This document shows, in pieces, positions 1 to 6,183 of a DNA stretch of 7,923 bases. This DNA is from RBG-16-57-9 sp964529745. GTDB taxonomy: Archaea > Thermoproteota > Bathyarchaeia > TCS64. Location: positions 1 through 7,923 of the forward strand of contig CAZGZR010000112.1 in the NCBI GenBank assembly GCA_964529745.1. The letters are read 5' to 3'. The position numbers were made by a program, and so were the translations under genes. The notes beneath the pieces were generated by a model that saw only the letters and a list, made by a program, of their open reading frames with translations, was not told the DNA's origin and ran no database searches. How positions within the stretch are numbered: position 1 is the first letter of the stretch; every line of letters starts with the position of its first letter.

Positions 1-827
1 CGTCTGTACTCTGCTGTCCCCCTGACATCCGTTATGGGCTGGATGCTCTCCGATACCTTCCCGGCCGCGTCCTCGATGAGCTTCTCCGTGAGCTTCTTTC
101 CCTCCAGCTGTTTCTCCACGTCCGAAAGCCTCAGCGGCGTCGGAGCTACGCTGCCTAGGGCTATCTTGGCGTCCTTCACCCGGTCCCCGTCTGTCCTCAG
201 GGCCACGGCGATGCTTATGGTGCTTATGTCCAGCGCGGTTCGTCCTACGCTGATGAAGCATGTGCCTGTGTCTCTGGGAGGGACGGGCACCGTGAAGCCG
301 GTGACGATCTCATCTCCACGGAGGATGGTGAGCCCGGGGCCCTTGAAGAAGTCTTTGGCTTCCACCCGTCTCTCCCCGTCGGGGCCCGCTATGTGTACGG
401 TGGCTTCTAGGGCTACTAGGCCGAGGGCGGCGTCGGCCGCCGGTGAGGCGTTGCAGACGTTGCCACCGATGGTGCCCATGTTTCTTATCTGGACGCTGCC
501 GATGGATTTGACGCATCTGGTTAGCAGCGGCAGCCTTTTCTGGATGGTCTCGTTTTTCTCGAGTTCTCTAAGCTTGACGGCTGCGCCGATGTAGACCGTG
601 TCTCCGCGTTCCTCGACTATGCTTAGCTCGGGTATCTTCTTGAGGTTCACTATGTGTCTGGGCTTGATGAGGGCCTGCTTCATCTTGGGTACGAGGTCAG
701 TGCCTCCAGCCAAGGGCTTGGCGTCGGGGTGTTCCCTGAGTGTCTCGACTGCTTCTTCGACGGTGGTGGGTTGGTGGTACTCGAAGGATGTCAGTATGTG
801 GGTGTTGTGTCTGTTTATGGGGTTCAT
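1..827 (-). CDS. Molybdenum hydroxylase FAD-binding (medium) subunit, CoxM/XdhB-like, 3' end cut by window
   Basis: FAD subunit of a xanthine dehydrogenase-family hydroxylase; in this family it passes electrons from the [2Fe-2S] subunit to NAD(P) or another acceptor. My translation of the minus strand from ATG at 827 gives 275 complete codons, open to the left edge. The two FAD-binding glycine motifs are present: AGGTDL at residues 40-45 and TIGGN at 119-123, followed by NASPAAD (126-132). The frame ends in TDVRGTAEYR, which in the family lies about 15-20 residues before the C-terminus, so little is missing. The start is chosen because ATGA overlaps the large-subunit TGA by 4 nt and a GGAGG lies 7 nt upstream, which indicates translational coupling. 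The family assignment is clear; the substrate of the enzyme cannot be told from this subunit. Confidence 0.93.
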   Translation of the reverse strand, partial: MNPINRHNTHILTSFEYHQPTTVEEAVETLREHPDAKPLAGGTDLVPKMKQALIKPRHIVNLKKIPELSIVEERGDTVYIGAAVKLRELEKNETIQKRLPLLTRCVKSIGSVQIRNMGTIGGNVCNASPAADAALGLVALEATVHIAGPDGERRVEAKDFFKGPGLTILRGDEIVTGFTVPVPPRDTGTCFISVGRTALDISTISIAVALRTDGDRVKDAKIALGSVAPTPLRLSDVEKQLEGKKLTEKLIEDAAGKVSESIQPITDVRGTAEYR

Positions 828-3169
828 GTCTCGGCCTCCAGTGCCTCAAGTATCTTGTCCTTGGTTATGGGGAGCTCGTAGAACCTGACCCCCAGGGCGT
901 TCTGGATGGCGTTGGCCACGGCTCCTGCCACGGGGTTGAGGGCGCCTTCGCCGATGCCTTTGGCGCCGAAGGGGCCTGTGGGCTCATAGGTGTCGGCGAA
1001 GAATACGGTGAAGTCGTCTAGGCTGGGCATGTCCTTGGCGGTGGGTGTCTTGTAGTCTGAGACGAGGCCCTGGTTCCATAGGTCGCCGGTTTCTGGGTGG
1101 TATGGGGTGTCCTCGTTGGTGGTCATGCTCCAGCCTTGGGCGAAGCCACCGTGGATCTGGCCTTTGGCGAGCTTGGGGTTGATTACGGTGCCTATGTCGG
1201 CGCCCGCGATGACTCTGAGGGGCTTGACTCTGCCTGTCCAGGTGTCCACCTCGACTTCTATGAAGTAGCCTGTGAAGTGGGGTGGGCAGCTGGGTTGTCT
1301 GTAGCTGTCTACGGCGGCTATGGTTCCGAGGTTCTTGTGGCGCATGGTTGTGGCGAGTTGCTTGTATGTGGTTTCTCGGTTTTCTACGCCTTCGGCGTAT
1401 ACGGTGGTTTGATCCTGTTGGGGGTCGTATCTGAATTTCAGCGCGTTGGGGTAGGCGTCTAGTTGTTTGGCGGCTTGTTCGCGTATTTTTTGTTTTATTT
1501 GTTTGGCTACTTTGAGGGCTGCTCCTCCGCCGCTGTATACGCCGCGGCTGGCGTGGGTGCATACGTCGTAGACGGTGGTGCCCGTGTCGGCGCGGACGAT
1601 GTTGACCTTATGGGGGGGCAGCTCCAGCTCCTCGGCGATTATCTTTGTATGGGCGTCTATGGTGCCTCCACCGTGGTCCATGAGGGCGGTTATGTAGTCG
1701 AGGGTGCCGTCTTCGTTGAGTTTGAGCATGGCGCCTCCGAAGTCGATGACGGTGCCGGGGACGGGGGCGCCTGCGCTGCTGGTGTGGTATCCCCTGGCCA
1801 TGCCTACGCCGCGGCGGTATCTGCCGGTCTGTTCGGCTGGGCTTGGCCTGTTGTACCAGTCTATGGCTTCTGCGCCTCGGGTGAGTATCTCCTCGACGCC
1901 GCAGCTCTGGATTATGGATTTGACTGTTGGGCCCTGGCCCCAGAAGAGGTCGCCTTCGCCTATGTAGTTTTTAAGCCTGAAGTCGAGGGGGTCTAGGCCC
2001 ACTTCATCGGCGAGCTCGTCCATGAGGGTCTCGACGGCCCAGGTGATCTGGGGGTTGCCGTAGCCGCGGAAGGCGCAGGCGGGGACCTTGTTGGTGTATA
2101 CTGCTTTGCCTGCGTAGCTCTTGGCGGGGAGCTTGTAGAGGCTGACCCACCAGCCGACGACGCAGCCCAGGAGGGGGTAGGCCTGTACCTGGTGGGCGCC
2201 TATGTCGAGCCACGCGTCGAGGTGGCCGGCGGTGAGCTTCCCCTCGTTGTCTGCGCCCAGTTTGAGTTTGAAGATCATCTGGTAGCTGCAGTGGTCGTGG
2301 AAGTCTTCCTCGCGGGTGTAGCTGAGCCGTACGGGTCTCCTGGATTTGAGGGCGAGGGCGACGGCGATGGGGACCACGGGGTTTACCTGTATGCTTGAGC
2401 CGAAGCTGCCGCCTATGGCCACCTTCATGACCCTGATCTTGCCCATGGGTATGCCGAATAATTCGTGGAGCAGTATCCGGGTGTTGTGGAGGGTCTGGGT
2501 GGTGCTCCACACGGTGACGCCGCCGTTGGGCTCGGGGCGGACAAGTACGGACTTGGTCTCCAGCTGGGCGTGGTAGCGTCTGTTGGTCCTGTATGTGCGT
2601 TCCACGATGTGGGAGGAGTTTCTGAAGCCTTCCTCCGTGTCGCCCTCCGTTATCTCTAGCTGGCAGGCTACGTTGTTCTCTACCTTGAGGACGTCTTCGT
2701 CGAGCTCGATGGTGTCGTGGATGGGCTCGACGCCGGGCTCCATGGACTCCAGGGCGTCGAATACGGTGGTGAGCTCCTCGTACTCCACCTCTATGGACTC
2801 TAGGGCGCGCTGGGCCTCCTCCTCGGATTCCGCCGCTACGGCTGCGATGGGCTCCCCCACGTACCTGGGCTTGCTTGTGAGGACCCTCCAGTCCTTGTAT
2901 GTGGCCTCGGGGGTGCTCACGAGGCGGGGGCAGAACAGTATGCCTGGCACCTCGTCTGGGGTGAGCGTTACCACGGTTGGATCGGTGATGGCGGAGGCGT
3001 CTATCCGCTTCACCCTGGCGTGGGCGTGGGGGCTCTTGAGCACCCTGGCGTGTAGCATGTTAGGCAGCGAGAGGTCTGAGGCGTACTTCTCCCTGCCAGT
3101 GACCTTGGCGACGCCATCCTGTCGGGGGGTGTCCTTCCCCAGGACCTTGAAATCAGGTCTGTTTGACAT
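824..3169 (-). CDS. Molybdenum hydroxylase large subunit, molybdopterin-binding (xanthine dehydrogenase/CoxL family)
   Basis: 781-residue catalytic subunit, close to the usual family length of about 750-800. It binds the Mo-pterin cytosine dinucleotide or related cofactor and hydroxylates an organic substrate (aldehyde, purine, N-heterocycle or acyl-CoA type). Visible landmarks: the N-terminal a/b-hammerhead domain (VTGREKYASDL at 23-33, YVGEPIAAVAA at 103-113); a TTQTLHNTR stretch around Q225; the cofactor loop GGSFGSS at 253-259 (usual form GGGFGGK); ACAFRGYGNPQ at 364-374; DHGGGT at 498-503 (usual form MGQG); and GAKGIGEG at 735-742 with the catalytic base Glu741. The CoxL signature AYRCSFR is absent, so it is not form I CO dehydrogenase, although Cys365 sits in the matching column. 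The start at 3169 is ATG with a TATA-like element 28 nt upstream and no Shine-Dalgarno, which suggests a leaderless mRNA. The FAD-subunit gene follows with a 4-nt overlap. Fold is certain, substrate unknown. Confidence 0.94.
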   Translation of the reverse strand: MSNRPDFKVLGKDTPRQDGVAKVTGREKYASDLSLPNMLHARVLKSPHAHARVKRIDASAITDPTVVTLTPDEVPGILFCPRLVSTPEATYKDWRVLTSKPRYVGEPIAAVAAESEEEAQRALESIEVEYEELTTVFDALESMEPGVEPIHDTIELDEDVLKVENNVACQLEITEGDTEEGFRNSSHIVERTYRTNRRYHAQLETKSVLVRPEPNGGVTVWSTTQTLHNTRILLHELFGIPMGKIRVMKVAIGGSFGSSIQVNPVVPIAVALALKSRRPVRLSYTREEDFHDHCSYQMIFKLKLGADNEGKLTAGHLDAWLDIGAHQVQAYPLLGCVVGWWVSLYKLPAKSYAGKAVYTNKVPACAFRGYGNPQITWAVETLMDELADEVGLDPLDFRLKNYIGEGDLFWGQGPTVKSIIQSCGVEEILTRGAEAIDWYNRPSPAEQTGRYRRGVGMARGYHTSSAGAPVPGTVIDFGGAMLKLNEDGTLDYITALMDHGGGTIDAHTKIIAEELELPPHKVNIVRADTGTTVYDVCTHASRGVYSGGGAALKVAKQIKQKIREQAAKQLDAYPNALKFRYDPQQDQTTVYAEGVENRETTYKQLATTMRHKNLGTIAAVDSYRQPSCPPHFTGYFIEVEVDTWTGRVKPLRVIAGADIGTVINPKLAKGQIHGGFAQGWSMTTNEDTPYHPETGDLWNQGLVSDYKTPTAKDMPSLDDFTVFFADTYEPTGPFGAKGIGEGALNPVAGAVANAIQNALGVRFYELPITKDKILEALEAET
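833..839 (-). promoter_or_regulatory. Shine-Dalgarno site for the FAD subunit
   Basis: On the minus strand the large subunit ends with CTGGAGGCCGAGAC just before the ATGA overlap. The GGAGG core sits 7 nt from the ATG at 827. This supports the chosen start and reinitiation of ribosomes coming off the large-subunit gene. Confidence 0.6.
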
Positions 3170-3191
3170 CGGTGAATAGAGGGTGGCTACG

Positions 3192-3202
3192 GGTTAAAAG
3201 AA
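3192..3202 (-). promoter_or_regulatory. Probable archaeal TATA promoter of the hydroxylase operon
   Basis: Reading the minus strand, CTTTTAA (3200-3194) is centred about 28 nt before the ATG at 3169. That is the spacing expected when transcription begins at the start codon itself, and no Shine-Dalgarno is seen in between. The whole gap to the regulator's stop codon is 42 nt, so this promoter nearly abuts the regulator gene. Readthrough from the regulator is also possible. Confidence 0.45.
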
Positions 3203-3211
3203 TAGTCCCGG

Positions 3212-3616
3212 CTAGCCTTCGAGGGGCGTGAGGGTGTAGTTTACCTCCTGCACCCCCTTCACGGTCTTGGATCTGGCCACGAAGTCCATCACCGTCTCCG
3301 AGTCCCCCTTCACCAGGAATATCTCGATGCAGAGCCCCTCCTCTATGTGCAGGTGCATGTTCCCAAAGATTATGTCGTCGAAACCGTTCCTCAGGTCCAG
3401 TATGCCCAGGTGGCTGCTGGCGCTCTGCGTCTCGGATATTATGGTCACCGTGGACATGATCTGCCCCCGCTGCATGCTCTGGAGCGAGAACTGGCTCAGG
3501 CTGTCCCTCACGGCGAGCCTCAACGCCTCGGACCTGCTTGAGAACCCCATCTTCTCCACGAACCCATCCAGCCTCTCCAGCAGATCGGGAGTCAGGCTAA
3601 CGCTGATAACAGTCAT
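3212..3616 (-). CDS. NikR-like ribbon-helix-helix metal-responsive transcription regulator
   Basis: 134 residues, the normal size of NikR. Residues 3-40 form a ribbon-helix-helix DNA-binding domain (ISVSLTPDLLERLDGF, then the helix rich in SRSEALRLAVRDSL). Residues from about 53 to 134 match the ACT-like metal-binding domain, including MHLHIEEGLCIEIFLVKG. Against E. coli NikR nickel ligands His76, His87, His89 and Cys95, this protein has Asn77, His88, His90 and Cys96, so three of four are kept and the first His is replaced. That suggests a changed metal preference or geometry; nickel should not be assumed. The gene is divergent from a heavy-metal P-type ATPase, and an inverted repeat covers its presumed TATA region, consistent with autoregulation. 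ATG at 3616 has no Shine-Dalgarno and fits a leaderless mRNA. It ends with TAG. Confidence 0.9.
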   Translation of the reverse strand: MTVISVSLTPDLLERLDGFVEKMGFSSRSEALRLAVRDSLSQFSLQSMQRGQIMSTVTIISETQSASSHLGILDLRNGFDDIIFGNMHLHIEEGLCIEIFLVKGDSETVMDFVARSKTVKGVQEVNYTLTPLEG

Positions 3617-3635
3617 GGATTAATAAAAAACCTGC

Positions 3636-3661
3636 ATATTATTAATAATTTCTAATAATAT
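3636..3661. repeat. 26-bp AT-rich inverted repeat, candidate operator
   Basis: Perfect 9-bp arms ATATTATTA (3636-3644) and TAATAATAT (3653-3661) are separated by 8 bp. A further G/C pair matches one step beyond a mismatch (3634 and 3663). The overall span is similar to the 28-bp E. coli NikR operator (GTATGA-N16-TCATAC), which also has two half-sites for a tetramer. Inside it, TAATAAT occurs twice, 10 bp apart (3643 and 3653), and ATTATTAATAAT (3638-3649) is itself a perfect palindrome. The repeat lies 20-45 nt upstream of the regulator ATG. The low complexity of this AT tract means part of the symmetry could be chance. Confidence 0.5.
3637..3648 (-). promoter_or_regulatory. Probable TATA element of the NikR-like regulator
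   Basis: On the minus strand, TTATTAATATTA-like sequence is centred about 26 nt before the ATG at 3616, the distance expected for a leaderless archaeal transcript. No purine-rich ribosome site lies near the ATG. It coincides with the left half of the inverted repeat, so a bound regulator should block TBP. Confidence 0.4.
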
Positions 3662-3682
3662 ACAGACAATCCATAGCATTAA

Positions 3683-3692
3683 CTTAATAAAG
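3683..3692 (+). promoter_or_regulatory. Probable TATA element of the heavy-metal ATPase
   Basis: CTTAATAAAG is the only good AT box between the inverted repeat and the ATG at 3727. Its centre is about 39 nt upstream of the ATG, predicting a start of transcription near 3713-3716 and a leader of about a dozen bases containing GAAGG. The inverted repeat lies just upstream of this box. Confidence 0.4.
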
Positions 3693-3726
3693 ACTCGATC
3701 TGGGGAGAAATTGAGCCTGCTGAAGG

Positions 3727-5811
3727 ATGCCGGAACAAAGTGACGAAAACGCATGCACCTCCTGCGACCACGATCACAGCAGCCACGATAAATCCTTTAG
3801 CGAGGCGTGCATATCCTGCGACATCGGTCCGGGGCCGGCGTGCACGACCTGCGAGTGGGGTCAAGATGAATCCCACGGCCACACTCAGGGGAAAGGCAGT
3901 TGGAACACCCTCATCGCCGCAGGCGTAGCCATCGCCCTAGGCATCCTGCTAGAGACCCTCGGGGCCTACCCTGAGGCGTCCCAGAGCCTCCTTGTGGCGG
4001 CCATGGCCGTCACGGGCTACCCCTTGGCCGAGAAGGGAGTCAGGGGCCTCCTGAAGGGCCGCGTAGGCATCAACCTCCTCGTCACCATCGCGGCGGTAGG
4101 GGCCACCATACTCGGTCTATACCAGGAGGGCGCGCTGGTGGTGTTCCTTTTCAGCATATCACTGAGGCTTGAGGTCATCGCGTCCGAGAGGGCGCGGCAC
4201 GCCATTGAGGCGCTCATGGAGCTGAGGCCCGAGATCGCCACCATAAGACGAGGCGAGGAAGAGGTGGACGTCCCCGTGGGCCAGGTCATCCCCGGGGAGA
4301 TATTCGTCGTCCGGCCGGGGGACCGAGTGCCCCTCGACGGCAGGGTCGTGGAGGGGGAGACCACCGTGGACCAGGCGGCGATAACGGGCGAGTCTGTCCC
4401 GGTGTTGAAGCGGGTGAGCGACGAGGTCTTCGCCGGCACCATCAACCTAGATGGCTTCCTCGCTGTGCGGACGACCCGAGCCTCGTCTGAGACCATGCTG
4501 GCCAGCATACTCCGGATGGTCCAGGAGGCCGAGGAGCGGAAGAGCCCCACCGAGACCATGGTGAACAGGTTCGCCCGGTACTACACGCCCCTCATCATCG
4601 TGCTGGCGGCGCTCGTCGCCGCGGTGCCGCCTCTGTTTCTCGGCCGTCCATTGATCCCGTCCATCTACAACAGCCTGGTGCTGCTGGTCATCGGCTGCCC
4701 CTGCGCGTTGACCATAGCGACGCCCGTGGCCATGGTCTCCGCCATCACCAGCGCGAGCCGCAACGGCGTCCTCGTGAAGGGCAGCACTTACATCGAGGAG
4801 GTGGACAAGGCCACCGTGTTCGCGTTCGACAAGACCGGCACCCTCACACGGGGCAGGCTCGTAGTCACCGACGTGGTTCCGTACAACGTCTCGAGGGAGA
4901 CGCTGCTGAGCGTGGCGGCTACGCTGGAGGCTAACTCCAAGCACCCCATAGCGTCGGCGATAACCGAGGCCGCCCTCAGAGAGGGCGTGGCCCTGATCGA
5001 CGCATCCGAGTTCAAGTCCCAGACCGGAAGAGGCGTAGAGGCTGTCATAGACGGCTCCCTCTACCAGATCGGAAGCCAGAGACTTTTCATCGACAACGGG
5101 CTCAGCTACCCCGACGAGGCACTAGCTGAGCTTGAGAACCAGGGAAAGACCACCGTCATAGTGGCCAAGGAGAACGACGCCATCGGCCTCATAAGCCTAA
5201 TGGACGAGAGACGCACGGGAGCCCGGGACACCATTACGAGTCTTAAGCGGAAGGGCATGAAGGTGGAGATGCTCACCGGCGACAACGAGAACACGGCCAG
5301 AGCCATCGCCCGGCAGCTGGGGTTCAACGGCTACCACGCCGGCCTCCTGCCGGACGAGAAAGTGGGTGTCGTAGAAAGGATGAAGAAGGAAGGCAGGGTC
5401 GTGATGGTGGGTGACGGGGTGAACGACGCCCCGGCGCTGGCCGCCGCCGACGTCGGCGTGGCCATGGGCGGCCTGGGCAGCGACATCGCCCTGGAGACTG
5501 CGGACATCGTGCTACTGGAGGACGACCTCAGCAGGCTGATCTACCTCCTCCGCCTCGCCGAGACCACGGTGGCCCGCGTCAAAGAGAACATAGTGTTGTC
5601 TGTGCTGGTGAAGCTGGCCATCGTGATACTGGGCGCCCTAGGCTCCATAACTCTCTGGATGGCCGTGGTCCTCGGGGACGTCGGGCTGACGCTCCTAGTT
5701 ATCGTAAACAGCATCAGGATCAGCAGCATCAAGCCGGCGGCCATCAGAAAGAATAAATCTCATCATCCTCGCTATTTCAACGCAGGCCAAAGACATGGAC
5801 GAAGAGCTTGA
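3727..5811 (+). CDS. P1B-type heavy-metal translocating ATPase (Zn/Cd/Pb-like) with triple-CxxC N-terminal tail
   Basis: 694-residue integral membrane pump that in this family exports soft or transition metal ions from the cytosol using ATP. All P-type landmarks are present: TGES at 220-223 (actuator), CPC at 324-326 in the transport helix, phosphorylation site DKTGT at 368-372 (Asp368), P1B HP motif at 406-407, TGDN at 517-520 and GDGVND at 562-567. Helices lie near 60-80, 86-103, 114-131, 133-147, 286-304, 315-335, 621-637 and 641-660. Lys629 and Asp651 (in DVG) match the membrane residues of Zn/Cd/Pb-type (P1B-2) pumps. There is no HMA domain; instead residues 1-55 carry CTSC (10-13), CISC (28-31), CTTC (39-42) and several His. 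ATG at 3727 is chosen because an in-frame TGA lies immediately upstream (3721-3723). A basic tail of about 30 residues overlaps the next gene. Metal specificity is inferred. Confidence 0.95.
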   Translation: MPEQSDENACTSCDHDHSSHDKSFSEACISCDIGPGPACTTCEWGQDESHGHTQGKGSWNTLIAAGVAIALGILLETLGAYPEASQSLLVAAMAVTGYPLAEKGVRGLLKGRVGINLLVTIAAVGATILGLYQEGALVVFLFSISLRLEVIASERARHAIEALMELRPEIATIRRGEEEVDVPVGQVIPGEIFVVRPGDRVPLDGRVVEGETTVDQAAITGESVPVLKRVSDEVFAGTINLDGFLAVRTTRASSETMLASILRMVQEAEERKSPTETMVNRFARYYTPLIIVLAALVAAVPPLFLGRPLIPSIYNSLVLLVIGCPCALTIATPVAMVSAITSASRNGVLVKGSTYIEEVDKATVFAFDKTGTLTRGRLVVTDVVPYNVSRETLLSVAATLEANSKHPIASAITEAALREGVALIDASEFKSQTGRGVEAVIDGSLYQIGSQRLFIDNGLSYPDEALAELENQGKTTVIVAKENDAIGLISLMDERRTGARDTITSLKRKGMKVEMLTGDNENTARAIARQLGFNGYHAGLLPDEKVGVVERMKKEGRVVMVGDGVNDAPALAAADVGVAMGGLGSDIALETADIVLLEDDLSRLIYLLRLAETTVARVKENIVLSVLVKLAIVILGALGSITLWMAVVLGDVGLTLLVIVNSIRISSIKPAAIRKNKSHHPRYFNAGQRHGRRA
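5750..5760 (+). promoter_or_regulatory. Possible internal TATA element for the PDCD5-family gene
   Basis: AGAATAAATCT, inside the last codons of the ATPase gene, stands out as AT-rich in GC-rich coding sequence. Its centre is about 40 nt before the ATG at 5795, the same spacing as proposed for the ATPase gene. It could give the downstream gene its own transcription, apart from metal control. Confidence 0.3.
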
Positions 5812-6181
5812 ACGCATCAAACAGAGGAGACTCCAAGAGCTGCGGCGCAAGATGCTCCTGAACCAGATAAAGGAGAACGAGCCCGAGCCGGAGCCGCCTA
5901 AAGAGCCCACCAACGACGAGCTACTGGGAAGATACTTCAGGAACAGGGCGTGGGAGGTCTGGAACACCGCCAAACACCAGTACCCGCAGGTCATGCCCAA
6001 GATAGAGGCCATGCTGGTGGAGGCCATAAAGCAGGGAAAGATCAAGGACTACATCGACGGCGCCAACCTCATGGGGTTCTTCAGGCAGGTAGGCTTACCG
6101 GTGCGCCTGGAGACAAGGATCAGGGTCTCAGAGCACGGCGAACTCAAGACCCTCGAACAGAAGATAAAAGAGGACAGGTAG
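5795..6181 (+). CDS. PDCD5/TFAR19-family DNA-binding protein
   Basis: 128-residue small, charged, mostly helical protein of the archaeal/eukaryotic PDCD5 family (archaeal members are typically about 110-125 residues). It is described as a double-stranded DNA-binding protein whose archaeal role is poorly known. Residues 1-27 form a charged N-terminal helix (DEELERIKQRRLQELRRK). A Pro/Glu linker follows at 28-38 (ENEPEPEPPKEP). The helical core runs from about 41 to 100, with the typical PQVMPKIEAMLVEAIKQGKI stretch at 64-83, and then a C-terminal extension ending in basic and acidic residues. The ATG overlaps the end of the ATPase gene by 17 nt in another frame; only a weak AGG lies about 9 nt upstream. 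The stop is TAG, two bases from the end of the convergent ABC ATPase gene. Function has no evident link to metals. Confidence 0.88.
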   Translation: MDEELERIKQRRLQELRRKMLLNQIKENEPEPEPPKEPTNDELLGRYFRNRAWEVWNTAKHQYPQVMPKIEAMLVEAIKQGKIKDYIDGANLMGFFRQVGLPVRLETRIRVSEHGELKTLEQKIKEDR

Positions 6182-6183
6182 CC

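Noticed and set aside
34..2659. Many long open frames on the plus strand opposite the hydroxylase genes (for example 1463-1996 and 34-594).
   Set aside because: They are antisense to two well-supported family members, have repetitive or low-complexity translations without recognisable domains, and arise easily in GC-rich sequence.
824..3169. Aerobic form I CO dehydrogenase (CoxL).
   Set aside because: The diagnostic AYRCSFR loop is missing; only the Cys-x-Phe-Arg columns match. The sequence fits the wider xanthine dehydrogenase family.
3174..3205. Direct repeat GAATAG (3174 and 3200) flanking the large-subunit TATA element.
   Set aside because: Six bases are too short to be meaningful without conservation in relatives.
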